This document shows, in pieces, positions 12,463 through 20,887 of a stretch of DNA of 21,184 nt. Every line of letters starts with the position of its first letter. The first letter of the stretch is position 1. The notes beneath the pieces are model-generated. The model searched no databases. It worked only from the letters and a program-made list of their open reading frames with translations, and had not been told where the DNA came from. This stretch comes from a virus. A program made the translations under genes and the position numbers. Location of the stretch: positions 1-21,184 of the IMG/VR virus record IMGVR_UViG_3300008113_003767; one strand, given 5' to 3'.

Positions 12463-13471
12463 TTGAAAGTTTCTTCTTTAAAGACTCTTGTAGATCAAGG
12501 TCTTCCTTTACACGGTTAATAAAACCATCTCTACCTTGAACTTTTGTTCCGTCATCAAGTTGATACCATGCACCAGTTCTATTTACAAGACCTGCTGCTT
12601 CTGCTGTATCAACAAGATCGCCAATAGAGTCAATACCAATGTCATCTCCTCTAAAATAAAAGTCATACTCGCCTGACTGAAATCCTGGAGAAGTTTTAGA
12701 GAACTGCAGTTCCCAACGAATCTTTCTTCCAATTTTTTCTTCAATCAACTTATCGCCAATCTTGATCTTACCTTTAATGGCTTGATTGTCCGACTCTGAT
12801 GAGAACAGTTTAATAACTGTTGACGAGTAAAATTTTGTAGCCTGACCACCTGTTGGCTGTTGGCTTGTATACATTGCGTTAATGTTGTTTCTTGATTGAG
12901 AAATAAGAACAAATAGCGTAGGGTTAACTTTGTTGTTAGCATAGTTAATCATCTTCCAAGCATTTGAGAAGTCACGAGACTCAGCACCAATCTGCTTAGT
13001 ATTTTCTAGTTGCTTAAGTTCATCTGAATCTTTTTCAAAATAAATTGCTGGTAGCAATGATGTTATTGAGTCAACCACAACAATATCAACTCCAGCATTA
13101 ATAAGGTTTGTCCCTACATCAACCATCTCATTAATTGTACGAGCCTGTGAATAGATTAACTTAGATGAGTCAACACCTAAACGCTCTGCCCACTTTGGAT
13201 CGTAAGACATTTCTGCATCAATCCATGCACAAACCTTTCCTTCTTTCTGTGCCAGACCTATCATCTGAAGGCATAGAGAGGACTTTGCAGAGGACTTTGA
13301 ACCCCAGATGAGTACTTGTCTACCATACGGCAGTCCCCCTGCTAAGGCACGGTTTAAACCAAAACTAGGTGTTTCTGCATACTCTGTTGGAGGAACTGAG
13401 TCTCCAGTCATAATAGTTTTACGCAACTTAGGGTTAAGTTGTGCTAGTACTTCTTCCATTGTTACTGACAT
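12455..13471 (-). CDS. RecA/UvsX-type recombinase
   Basis: This 338-aa protein is a strand-exchange ATPase. Walker A is GSKSSAKSS (57-65), Glu87 in WIDAEMSYDPKW matches the catalytic Glu of RecA, Walker B is DIVVVDS (129-135), and LISQSRNNINAMYTSQQ and GGQATKFYSS form the L1/L2 region. The P-loop differs from bacterial RecA (GPESSGKT) and is closer to phage forms such as T4 UvsX. Length is slightly below bacterial RecA; the C-terminal domain is shorter. The ATG overlaps the MazG-like gene stop (TAATG). Role: filaments on ssDNA made by the Cas4-like exonuclease, for repair and replication restart. Confidence 0.95.
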   Translation of the reverse strand: MSVTMEEVLAQLNPKLRKTIMTGDSVPPTEYAETPSFGLNRALAGGLPYGRQVLIWGSKSSAKSSLCLQMIGLAQKEGKVCAWIDAEMSYDPKWAERLGVDSSKLIYSQARTINEMVDVGTNLINAGVDIVVVDSITSLLPAIYFEKDSDELKQLENTKQIGAESRDFSNAWKMINYANNKVNPTLFVLISQSRNNINAMYTSQQPTGGQATKFYSSTVIKLFSSESDNQAIKGKIKIGDKLIEEKIGRKIRWELQFSKTSPGFQSGEYDFYFRGDDIGIDSIGDLVDTAEAAGLVNRTGAWYQLDDGTKVQGRDGFINRVKEDLDLQESLKKKLSNG

Positions 13472-13794
13472 TAGAATCGTACCCCGTGCTTTTCTGGGCG
13501 AGATTTATTAAACTCTACCTTTTCTAGTAGGGCATTGTCTAGGGATAACTTTGTGTACCCTGCCTCTACCACTCCTGCATATAAATCTAGTGTACGAATA
13601 ATAATATCTGCAAACTCTTTTGTAATCTCTTCTTCGCCTTTGTCTTTACGAATTGCTTCCATTACCTCAGTAACTTCAGAGACAATCATCATTAATTGTT
13701 TTGCAATAAAGATATCATCTACGGCATCTGGCTCTGGCCAAAAGCCTTTCTCGGTTGCATTCTTGTGTAGTTCTATTGCCATATTGTCAAGCAT
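13471..13794 (-). CDS. MazG-like nucleotide pyrophosphohydrolase, 107 aa
   Basis: The protein has the all-alpha NTP pyrophosphohydrolase signature, Glu40-x-x-Glu43 (SEVTEVMEA) and Glu60-x-x-Asp63 (EFADIIIRTLDL), which bind magnesium, and ends with NKSRPEKHG, often seen at the end of phage MazG-like proteins. Known reaction: hydrolysis of nucleoside triphosphates to monophosphates and pyrophosphate. In phages it is thought to clean the nucleotide pool or lower ppGpp; neither can be decided here. The ATG at 13794 overlaps the dnaE stop codon, and the stop codon overlaps the recA start. Confidence 0.88.
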   Translation of the reverse strand: MLDNMAIELHKNATEKGFWPEPDAVDDIFIAKQLMMIVSEVTEVMEAIRKDKGEEEITKEFADIIIRTLDLYAGVVEAGYTKLSLDNALLEKVEFNKSRPEKHGVRF

Positions 13795-16700
13795 TTATAT
13801 CCTCCAGTGTTATTGTTCCATCTTTTGTTTTGCCAAAACTAAACTTGTAAGACTTACCCTCTTCTATATGCATGTATGCTTTTGAGAATGCTGTAGGAAA
13901 TACAGTAATAGGGTGCAAGTCTCTGCTTGTATCTGCAAGCGTAAGGGTTGCCATCTTCTTTCCTGCTTTAGTAATTCTAGGTTTAAACGATACCACATAC
14001 ATCTCTTCATCTTTATATGGCAACTGCTTATAACTTAAAAACTTTACAAGAGCATCTGAAGATGTTCTTATTTCTTCTGCTGGAATTGCAGAAACAATTC
14101 TGTTGTCTGTTGCCAAAAGCAAGTATGTCTTTCCAGTTTCAATTGTTGTCTGCTCTTCATCAAAGATTCCAACTGATCCAGTCTTATCTAATACTTCAAC
14201 TCTTGACCAGCCAGTACCACGCTTAATTGCCTTGACCATTCCCAAAAGAATATAGGATCCTTTTTCTTCAAACTGTTCTACATCGCTAATAAAAGCATAG
14301 TAGTGAGATGGAATAGTAATGTTAAACTCTGGTAGATTTAGATACTCATAAAGGTTCTCTTTAATCTCATCATCATTCCTAGGGTTATCATTAAATGTTG
14401 CAGCACCAATTACTCTTAGCGCTTGGAGTGCACGGGAGTTTACTCCGTTTCCTTTTGTAAAGGTAAATTCTTCAAGTTCTTTGTATGAATTAAATGGTCG
14501 TGCTGATATGTATCGTTCAGCAATCGTGTCAGATATGAACTTGATAGCACTGAGTCCAAACCGAATGCCCTTACCCTCAATTTTAAAATCTTTATCCGAA
14601 TCGTTAATGTGAGGTAACTTGATACTAATGCCCATTCTTTTCGCTTCAATAAGATACTCAGTTCTTCCATCTTTGTCCTTTTCATTTTTTAATAGTGCAA
14701 ACATAAACTCTAGCGGATAGTGGTATTTGAGCCACGCTGTCCAATACGAGAGAGTACTGTAAGCAACGGCATGCGATTTGTTGAACGAATACCCAGCATG
14801 CGCTTCAAAATCATGCCAAAGATCCAGAGCATCATTAGGGGAGATATACTTACTAGCACCACTAATGAAACGATCTTGGAACTCATTAAACTCTTTAGCA
14901 TCTTTTTTCTTTCCAATGATCTTTCTAACTTTATCTGCTTCCGACATGGACATACCGCCAAGTTGTACGCATGCTTGCATAACTTGTTCCTGGTAAAGAA
15001 TGCAGCCATAAGTATCCTCCGTAAATGGTTTTAGAATTTGGTGAAGATAATTAATATTTTGACGACCATGCTTACGGTCAATATAATCTTTACCGATTGT
15101 GTTAGCAGCACCTGGGCGAACCAAAGCATTTGATGCTGCAAGTTCGTTTAGATTCTTTACACCCATCTTAATAAGAAGGTTTGTATATGGCGTTGCTTCA
15201 CACTGAAACACTCCCTTAGTGAAACCACTAGAAAGCATTTCATAAACATCTTTATCTTTCATATCAATTGACAATAAGTCAATGTCAACATAATGGTTTT
15301 CTTTAACCATATCAATAGTATCTTTAAGTACACTAAGAGTCTTAAGGCCCAAAGCATCAATCTTAATTAATCCAATTCTTTCTGCTTCTTCCATATCAAC
15401 ACCTACTACAGGAATACGTTCATCGCTACCAGTAGATGATCTTGTTTCCATTGGAGCATGTCTAAAGATTGGTTCTTTCGCAGTTACAACTCCAGCAGCG
15501 TGAATACCTGTACCACGAATTCTTCCACGCAGTTGCTCTCCATAAATTTCTACCTCTGGATATTTTTCACGGAACTCTCTTGTTGATTTAGAGTTACAGA
15601 AATCATCCCAAGTATCCACAGTCTTAAGAACTTTGTTAACATCTGATAAAGGAATATTAAGCACTCGTGCAATATCACGAACAATACCTTTACCAGTAAA
15701 CTCTAGGAACGTTGCAATAGAAGCAACATGGCGATATTGCCGAACTAGATAATCCTTTACTTCTTCACGACGAGTATCTTGAATGTCTGTATCAATATCT
15801 GGAAAGTCATTACGGTCTGGGTTAATAAAACGGAAGAACAACAGGCCATGTTCAATTGGATCAATATCAGTAATGCCAAGTGAGTAGCACAACAACGAAC
15901 CAGCAGCAGATCCACGACCTGGACCTACCAAGATGCCTTCTTTCTTTGCCCAGCCGATCATATTCTGAACAACAAGAAAGTATGGACCAAAGTTCTTGTT
16001 CTTAATAATCTCTAACTCTTCATCAAGGCGATCAAGGTATTCTTGATTTGTATCCAAACCACGAACCTTTAAACCTTCCATAGCAAGTGTTCTGAGTTCT
16101 TTGTCTGGGTTCTTGTACTGTACTGGTAGTAGGTTTAGTCCATCTTTAATATCATAGTCTTCTACCTTGTCTGAGATTACTAATGTATTTGCGTACATGT
16201 CTTCTCTGACAATACCCTGGGATTCCATGGCAAACTTCATCTCGTCATACGAAAGAAGGTGAATGTCAAATTTGTTAAACGACATTTGTCGGTCTTCACC
16301 ATACAAGTAGTCAAGACGCTTCATCATTCCGTCTTGCTTCTTAGATTTGTCGTAGGTAGTATCTTTTTGTACCTTAGCGTGAGAGTTCATAAGTAACTTA
16401 AACTCTTGAATTTCTTTTTGTGATTCGTCAACATGGTGACAGTCTGGAGTAACTACAGTCTGAATTTTAAACTCATCTGCAAGATCTGCCAGTTGCTTGT
16501 TTACTTCTGCACCATTGTGTGGCATTAACTCCATATAGAAATCATCTGCAAACACACGCTTAAACCATTCAATATGTTTCTTTGCTTGTGCATACTCTCC
16601 GAACTCAAGAGCCTTTGCAATAATTCCACTAAGACAGCCAGAGAGTACAATAATACCTTCGCTATACTTTTCTAATACTTCAAAGTCAAAGCGTGGTTTA

Positions 16701-16963
16701 TTAAAGTACCCCTCTGTCCATGCAATTTCATTAATCTTATTAAGATTTTCAAGACCTACTTGATTCTTAGCGAGAAGGATAATGTGATTATAAACTAGAT
16801 CAGTTGGCTCTGTGCGTTCTGCCTTCGGCCTCTTATCAAATCTATCAACACAAAAATATCCTTCCACGCCAAGAATAGGCTTTACACCTTTTGCTTTTGC
16901 AATTCGGTACAGTTCCCGATGCCCAGATAAGGTTCCGTGATCTGTGATAGCCAATGCTGGCAT
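13787..16963 (-). CDS. dnaE: DNA polymerase III alpha subunit, lacking its PHP N-terminus
   Basis: This is a C-family replicative polymerase. The frame starts inside the PHP domain at MPALAITDHGTLSG, so about 35 residues including the HxH metal motif are missing. PHP continues to about 200 (VVTPDCHHVDE at 170-180). The palm has GPGRGSAAGSLL (348-358), catalytic Asp389 and Asp391 in FPDIDTDIQ, and Asp536 in KIDALGLKTLSVL. GVFQCEA (584-590), ALVRPGA and YQEQVM follow in the usual order. An OB-fold lies near the end (TKAGKKMATLTLADTSRDLH). The ATG at 16963 has no ribosome-binding site, and TAA lies in frame at 16979-16981. A frameshift, a deletion or a missing exon are all possible. It follows the ssDNA-binding protein gene. 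Confidence 0.93.
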   Translation of the reverse strand: MPALAITDHGTLSGHRELYRIAKAKGVKPILGVEGYFCVDRFDKRPKAERTEPTDLVYNHIILLAKNQVGLENLNKINEIAWTEGYFNKPRFDFEVLEKYSEGIIVLSGCLSGIIAKALEFGEYAQAKKHIEWFKRVFADDFYMELMPHNGAEVNKQLADLADEFKIQTVVTPDCHHVDESQKEIQEFKLLMNSHAKVQKDTTYDKSKKQDGMMKRLDYLYGEDRQMSFNKFDIHLLSYDEMKFAMESQGIVREDMYANTLVISDKVEDYDIKDGLNLLPVQYKNPDKELRTLAMEGLKVRGLDTNQEYLDRLDEELEIIKNKNFGPYFLVVQNMIGWAKKEGILVGPGRGSAAGSLLCYSLGITDIDPIEHGLLFFRFINPDRNDFPDIDTDIQDTRREEVKDYLVRQYRHVASIATFLEFTGKGIVRDIARVLNIPLSDVNKVLKTVDTWDDFCNSKSTREFREKYPEVEIYGEQLRGRIRGTGIHAAGVVTAKEPIFRHAPMETRSSTGSDERIPVVGVDMEEAERIGLIKIDALGLKTLSVLKDTIDMVKENHYVDIDLLSIDMKDKDVYEMLSSGFTKGVFQCEATPYTNLLIKMGVKNLNELAASNALVRPGAANTIGKDYIDRKHGRQNINYLHQILKPFTEDTYGCILYQEQVMQACVQLGGMSMSEADKVRKIIGKKKDAKEFNEFQDRFISGASKYISPNDALDLWHDFEAHAGYSFNKSHAVAYSTLSYWTAWLKYHYPLEFMFALLKNEKDKDGRTEYLIEAKRMGISIKLPHINDSDKDFKIEGKGIRFGLSAIKFISDTIAERYISARPFNSYKELEEFTFTKGNGVNSRALQALRVIGAATFNDNPRNDDEIKENLYEYLNLPEFNITIPSHYYAFISDVEQFEEKGSYILLGMVKAIKRGTGWSRVEVLDKTGSVGIFDEEQTTIETGKTYLLLATDNRIVSAIPAEEIRTSSDALVKFLSYKQLPYKDEEMYVVSFKPRITKAGKKMATLTLADTSRDLHPITVFPTAFSKAYMHIEEGKSYKFSFGKTKDGTITLEDINA

Positions 16964-17000
16964 ACCAAGTTCAACTGCTTAAGCCTGCGTAGTTCATCTA

Positions 17001-17657
17001 TTACCAGTCTGTGTTTGTTGCAGACGTGGTTGTTGGACCATCAAAGCCCAAATAGAATGCTTCTTGTTCCGCATAAGGAATCTTCTTAAGTGCTGATTCC
17101 AACGGAAATGGTTCAATCTCTGCCCAGTCAAAAGGTTCCTTGTCTGGTGCAGATGGAATAAGTGTGTACGATGTTTCAGTTCCCTGACCATTGCGCTTTA
17201 CCTTCCATACCAAGTTTGAGATGCTTCCTGTTTCAAGAGCATACTCACGAATGGTATTGAAAGCAGATTGCTTGCTTACACCCATTGACCAAATAGCAAC
17301 ATATGGCTTTTCAATTCCATCGTCTACTAGGACATTGCAGTAGAAGCGAAGACGACCACGCCATCCAGCCTTTGGATCTTTGCGGTGCATTTCTTCTGCC
17401 CAGTCACGGCCTTCAGATTCCATTGTATCTACAGCCTTGCGCTTATAATCCTTTGGATTTGTGTGTTCCTTAACAACTAGTGCAAGACCACGGCCTTCAT
17501 TATAATTTGCTGAGTCTTCATCTAGTTCTTCAATAAAGCGAATCTTTACTGATTGACCATCGGCAAGTTTTAGCCACTTTACCTTTGGTGAGTTTTCGTC
17601 ATACTTTGGCTTGTCAAGCAGGGCATTAATGTTCTTGAGTCCCTTTACTACGCTCAT
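17001..17657 (-). CDS. Putative single-stranded DNA-binding protein, 218 aa
   Basis: The protein resembles a phage family annotated as ssDNA-binding protein: PKVKWLKLADGQSVKIRFIE (24-43) opens the core, then KEHTNPKDYKRKAV, DPKAGWRGRLRFYCNVLVDD, YVAIWSMGVSKQSAFNTIRE, and RNGQGTETSYTLIPSAP. This is probably an OB-fold core. Relatives, from memory, carry Cys residues near 'GR.W..EQH' that may hold zinc; here the region reads GRDWAEEMHRK without Cys, so that site appears lost. The C-terminus is partly acidic and ends TNTDW. The ATG has GAAGGAG upstream and its own promoter (17683-17712), as expected for a protein needed in large amounts. The function is from similarity and position between primase and polymerase. 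Confidence 0.7.
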   Translation of the reverse strand: MSVVKGLKNINALLDKPKYDENSPKVKWLKLADGQSVKIRFIEELDEDSANYNEGRGLALVVKEHTNPKDYKRKAVDTMESEGRDWAEEMHRKDPKAGWRGRLRFYCNVLVDDGIEKPYVAIWSMGVSKQSAFNTIREYALETGSISNLVWKVKRNGQGTETSYTLIPSAPDKEPFDWAEIEPFPLESALKKIPYAEQEAFYLGFDGPTTTSATNTDW

Positions 17658-17680
17658 ATTTTCTCCTTCGTGTTGTTATA

Positions 17681-18604
17681 TTAGTTTAGCATAGACGAGA
17701 TAGATTTGTCAAACTGGAACTCTATGTCCCTGATTGCACTGTCATCCATATCGCCAATGTCTTTGTATTTTTTATCTATGGTAACTACGCTGACGAGAGA
17801 GCCAAGTTTTTCAATTAACTTGTCTTTCATAATTGCACCAGCGTCGTCATTGTCTGCAACAAGTACGACATTGTTGAAGTACTTTTCTAACAATTTTATC
17901 TGTGAGGCAGATACGTTAGCACCCAGTGTTGCAACTGCTGGGAAACCTACTTGGTCTAAACGAATGGCATCAAAAGATGATTCCACTACATATATAATAC
18001 TAGAAGTCTTAACTCTGTGCAAGTTAAATAAGACCTTGCTCTTTGGAAGACCAGGGGTATTCTTAAACTCTTTGCCCTCAACAGAACGACCAACAAAGCC
18101 AATCGTTAATCCATCTGGAGAATGTACAGGAATAGTAACCATATCCTGCTTCTCTGAATAACCTAACCAAAACTTTTTAACAGAATCTTCTGTAATTGAT
18201 CTTCCAGAGTAATATCTCATTGCTCTTGGAGACTCAAGTGCTTGATTATTTAAACGCTTAATAAGAACTTCATCATACTGAACAAAGTCTGGTGGTGCAT
18301 ACATAGCCTTGTTAACTATGTTCTCTATGTTTGTTTCTGTTTCTTTACTTTTAATATAGCGAACAGTTTCAAAATAGGAACGCCCAGTTGTAAACATAAT
18401 AAACTCTTCAAGGTTTTTAGTTGTCTGGCATCCAAAGCAAAAGAATAAACCACTATCCTTTGCTACTTCTCCTGCTGGAGTTCTGCTGTTATTGTGGTAT
18501 GGACAATATACAATAAAGTCATTACCAAACTCTGCTTCAATTTCCATACCAGAGCCATTAAGAACTCTGCGAATTTGCTCTTCGCTATAGATATTACTTA
18601 CCAT
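17681..18604 (-). CDS. DnaG-like primase, 307 aa
   Basis: The protein joins a CHC2 zinc domain to a TOPRIM catalytic domain. Zinc ligands are Cys34 and His37 (YCPYHNNSR) with Cys56 and Cys59 (FFCFGCQ). TOPRIM has Glu208 (IYVVESSFDAIR) and Asp251-x-Asp253 (VVLVADNDDAGA). It lacks the helicase-binding C-terminal domain of bacterial DnaG and is about half its size, as usual for phage primases. ATG 18604 is preferred: AAGGA lies 8 bases upstream, and it overlaps the helicase stop by 11 bases; a longer frame to 18640 has no such support. Role: synthesis of RNA primers for lagging-strand replication. Confidence 0.9.
   Translation of the reverse strand: MVSNIYSEEQIRRVLNGSGMEIEAEFGNDFIVYCPYHNNSRTPAGEVAKDSGLFFCFGCQTTKNLEEFIMFTTGRSYFETVRYIKSKETETNIENIVNKAMYAPPDFVQYDEVLIKRLNNQALESPRAMRYYSGRSITEDSVKKFWLGYSEKQDMVTIPVHSPDGLTIGFVGRSVEGKEFKNTPGLPKSKVLFNLHRVKTSSIIYVVESSFDAIRLDQVGFPAVATLGANVSASQIKLLEKYFNNVVLVADNDDAGAIMKDKLIEKLGSLVSVVTIDKKYKDIGDMDDSAIRDIEFQFDKSISSMLN
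17683..17712 (-). promoter_or_regulatory. Promoter for the ssDNA-binding protein gene
   Basis: TTGACA (17712-17707), an 18-base spacer, and TAAACT (17688-17683) preceded by TGC (extended -10) lie in the last codons of the primase gene. The predicted start near 17676 leaves a 20-base leader with GAAGGAG before the ATG at 17657. Confidence 0.6.
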
Positions 18605-19817
18605 CTTCAAAATCCTTATATCTGTAGTAGCCCTTATCAAAGTCTACCTGTACTAAGAAGTCACCCATAAATCCATTACGGTTTTTTCTAAATACACATT
18701 CAATAATATCACTGTTTGTTCCACGACCCAATGCAAGAAGCCAGTCAGCATCATAAGAAATCTGTCTTGACCACGCTGTTTGTCCAAGTGTTGGAGGGGT
18801 ACTAAGATCCTTTACATCGTCAGGTGTTGCAGATGAGATAGCAATGATAGGTACTTCTTCACTAATAGACATTAGTTTAAGTTCTCGTGAGAGGTTCTTC
18901 ATCTTTACCGTTTCATTATCAGCCTTTTGATTTGGACTCATAAGTTGTAGATAATCTACTACAACAAAGTCTGGCTTATACTGATCAATCTTTCCACGAA
19001 TTACCGAAGGAGTAACTTCTCCACCAGAGTCATTTGAAATGATATGGAACTCTGGGCGACCCTCTACCTTGTTTGCGTGCCACTTGCGAAGCATATCAAT
19101 TTCAACCTCACCATTTGACAACTTGCGATGAGACCAAAGGCCTTCTCCCATAATTGCAAATACACGGTTACGAACTTCTGTCTCAGACATTTCAAGTGAG
19201 ATGATCATTGGAGACTTACCTTGCTTCCAAGCCTGCACTGCAAAGTAAAGTGCCATCCAAGATTTACCAATGCCTGGATAAGCAAGGAACACTCCAAGTT
19301 GACCTGGCATAATTCCAGCAGGCAGGTAGTTGTCAAACCCTGGCAAGCCTGTTTTGATTCCTACAGCACCAAGTTCGTTTTGCTTCTGCACTCTTTCGTA
19401 ATACGCAACAGCATCTTCAAGATCAGTTGCATCAATGTCACGAATAGCAGCAGTGTTCTTTTTTAGTTCTGAGGTTTTAGTAATAAGGTGTTCAAGTGCT
19501 TCTGTACCGTTACCAGTTTGTACATCTCCAGCAGCACTACGAAGAATATCTTTTAGGCTATCGTTAAGATACTCTGTCTGAAGTTCTGCCAAATGATGCT
19601 TGGTTGATCCGACACCATTGACTGGCTCAAAGTCACGAAACTTTTCTCTAACTAAGTCTGCTGGAGGAAGTGCCTGATTGTTCTCAGAATACAAACGAAT
19701 AAAGTTCCAGATATCATTGTGCGTACGTAGCATAGTTTCAACATTGGCCTGAAGCAGTACGTGTATTTGTTTATCTTCTAGTACTGCGCTAATTACCTTT
19801 GCCTCTGTGTTATTCAC
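18594..19817 (-). CDS. DnaB-like replicative helicase, 407 aa
   Basis: A short N-terminal helical domain (about 1-125) is followed by a RecA-type ATPase: FDNYLPAGIMPGQLGVFLAY, Walker A AYPGIGKS (179-186), ISLEMSETEVRNR (206-218), Walker B FVVVDYLQLM (284-293), and SRELKLMSISEEVPIIAISS. These are the ordered motifs of DnaB helicases. The start is GTG at 19817, with AAGGAG seven bases upstream, and overlaps the end of the preceding gene. The primase gene overlaps its stop codon. Role: ring helicase unwinding DNA at the fork with the primase. Confidence 0.93.
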   Translation of the reverse strand: MNNTEAKVISAVLEDKQIHVLLQANVETMLRTHNDIWNFIRLYSENNQALPPADLVREKFRDFEPVNGVGSTKHHLAELQTEYLNDSLKDILRSAAGDVQTGNGTEALEHLITKTSELKKNTAAIRDIDATDLEDAVAYYERVQKQNELGAVGIKTGLPGFDNYLPAGIMPGQLGVFLAYPGIGKSWMALYFAVQAWKQGKSPMIISLEMSETEVRNRVFAIMGEGLWSHRKLSNGEVEIDMLRKWHANKVEGRPEFHIISNDSGGEVTPSVIRGKIDQYKPDFVVVDYLQLMSPNQKADNETVKMKNLSRELKLMSISEEVPIIAISSATPDDVKDLSTPPTLGQTAWSRQISYDADWLLALGRGTNSDIIECVFRKNRNGFMGDFLVQVDFDKGYYRYKDFEDGK

Positions 19818-20118
19818 TTAACCACTCCTTAGCCATTCGTCTGCGCTCTGCTCTCTCTATTCTATCCTGCTCTACTTCTCTTTTACCATTAATAATTTTT
19901 TCTGTATTATATGCAAAGTAATTCCAACTAGGCTCTTGTGCAATAGAAAAGTAATACTCTAGAATATCATAGCAATCACTAATGCCGTATGACTCAATGA
20001 GTGCATCTGCAGCCCACTGCTCTACGTTAAGATTCATGTTAGACTTTTGCTCATACCTTTGCAGGTAAAACTTGTTAAATCTACTGAGCAAAGCCATTCG
20101 GTCTTTGCGGTCAGCCAT
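19810..20118 (-). CDS. Small helical protein before the helicase, 102 aa (possible loader)
   Basis: No domain is recognised with confidence. The protein is helical and charged: RFNKFYLQRYEQKSNMNLN, then EQWAADALIESYGISDCYDI, then EYYFSIAQEPSWNYFAYNTE, and a long basic/acidic helix EVEQDRIERAERRRMAKEW. From memory, short proteins with this plan lie directly before DnaB-like genes in other phages and may load the helicase, which is an inference. Its stop codon overlaps the helicase start. The first codon overlaps the previous stop (TAATG). Confidence 0.68.
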   Translation of the reverse strand: MADRKDRMALLSRFNKFYLQRYEQKSNMNLNVEQWAADALIESYGISDCYDILEYYFSIAQEPSWNYFAYNTEKIINGKREVEQDRIERAERRRMAKEWLSE

Positions 20119-20327
20119 TATCCTTCAGAAGCCTCTTCTTGTGCTTCACGGATCTTATCTGTTAACTTGTCCTCTACGAACTTGTAGACACGCTCAAAAG
20201 CCTGGTCTGCTGTCTCTCCATTACGTGCACTATCTACAACGCCTAGGTCAAGTCTTAGTGACTGGAAGTTACCCAGGTTAAGAGTATAGCCAAGTGTTAC
20301 ATTTACTTTTGTTGGTTCGTTTTCCAT
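20118..20327 (-). CDS. Small conserved-type phage protein, 69 aa, unknown function
   Basis: The protein starts with a beta pattern, KVNVTLGYTLNLGNFQSLRL (7-26), and then DLGVVDSARNGETADQAFE, followed by a helix, RVYKFVEDKLTDKIREAQEE. Proteins of this shape recur in phage replication regions but have no known role. ATG 20327 has GGGTGGAT just upstream. It is the first gene after the strong promoter at 20403-20431, so it would be expressed early with the replication genes. Confidence 0.7.
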   Translation of the reverse strand: MENEPTKVNVTLGYTLNLGNFQSLRLDLGVVDSARNGETADQAFERVYKFVEDKLTDKIREAQEEASEG

Positions 20328-20344
20328 TATCCACCCATTTCGTT

Positions 20345-20887
20345 TTAAATGGACTCACTCCACACTGGAATAAATCGTCCATCTTCTGTCTTCGTATATG
20401 TAAGTATACCGTCTCCCATTCGCCGTGTCAATTCTTGACTAGTAGGAGTCATGTTATTTGTTATTAACTTGTCTTTTCTTGGTTGTCCAATATGTATACT
20501 TGCAAGTATAGCACGTATCTCTTTAACATGCGATTCAGAATAGTACGCTCTAACCTGCCAAGATCTTTCTCCATTTAAACTAGCACCTATTGGTGGTGGA
20601 ATAATTCCTCGTTTAATTAAACTTGGAATATACTTCCTATGCCTATTGACAAGTACAGCAGTCTCTGCTACACTGTAGGCTCTTTCTCTATGTTTCTTAA
20701 AATCAATAAGCAAGCAAGATTCTAATCTATCTTTTGTAACATTGTACAAAGTTACTAATCCAGTAGATCTAGAAGAGTGATGAACCTTTACCAAGTCCCC
20801 ATTTAAAAACCATACCTTAACCTTGCCCTTTATTACAGGCTCGTTATTGTATGCTTCGCTCTGGATTTTTCGTTTAGAAGTATCCAT
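20345..20887 (-). CDS. MerR-like helix-turn-helix regulator, 180 aa
   Basis: Residues 70-100 (AYSVAETAVLVNRHRKYIPS then LIKRGIIPPP) form a MerR/excisionase-type winged helix-turn-helix; GERSWQVRAYYSESHVKEIR (107-126) is the wing and following helix. The N-terminal part (about 20-60) is beta-rich (GKVKVWFLNGDLVKVHHSS), and the C-terminus is short and mixed. Expected action: DNA binding as a regulator. ATG 20887 has GGGAAGG upstream and overlaps the end of the zinc-ribbon gene by 55 bases. A strong promoter (20403-20431) and a palindrome (20495-20510) lie inside this gene, so it may control its own region. An excisionase is possible, but no integrase is in the window. Confidence 0.78.
   Translation of the reverse strand: MDTSKRKIQSEAYNNEPVIKGKVKVWFLNGDLVKVHHSSRSTGLVTLYNVTKDRLESCLLIDFKKHRERAYSVAETAVLVNRHRKYIPSLIKRGIIPPPIGASLNGERSWQVRAYYSESHVKEIRAILASIHIGQPRKDKLITNNMTPTSQELTRRMGDGILTYTKTEDGRFIPVWSESI
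20403..20431 (-). promoter_or_regulatory. Near-perfect promoter for the replication genes
   Basis: TTGACA (20431-20426), a 17-base spacer and TATACT (20408-20403) make the best sigma-70/sigma-A match in the window. It lies inside the 3' end of the HTH gene, about 76 bases before the ATG at 20327, and should drive the two small genes, helicase and primase. Confidence 0.8.
20495..20510. repeat. Perfect 16-bp palindrome inside the HTH regulator gene
   Basis: TATACTTGCAAGTATA is its own reverse complement. It matches the palindrome at 2441-2456 except at the two centre bases. Both strands give a TATACT box, and TG precedes it on the minus strand, but no -35 box is present. It is about 64 bases upstream of the promoter at 20403-20431, so it may be an operator. 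Confidence 0.5.

Noticed and set aside
16994-17191. 65-codon minus-strand frame overlapping the ssDNA-binding protein gene
   Set aside because: His/Arg/Leu-rich out-of-frame reading with no ribosome-binding site; it is also not the frame that contains IDELRRL.
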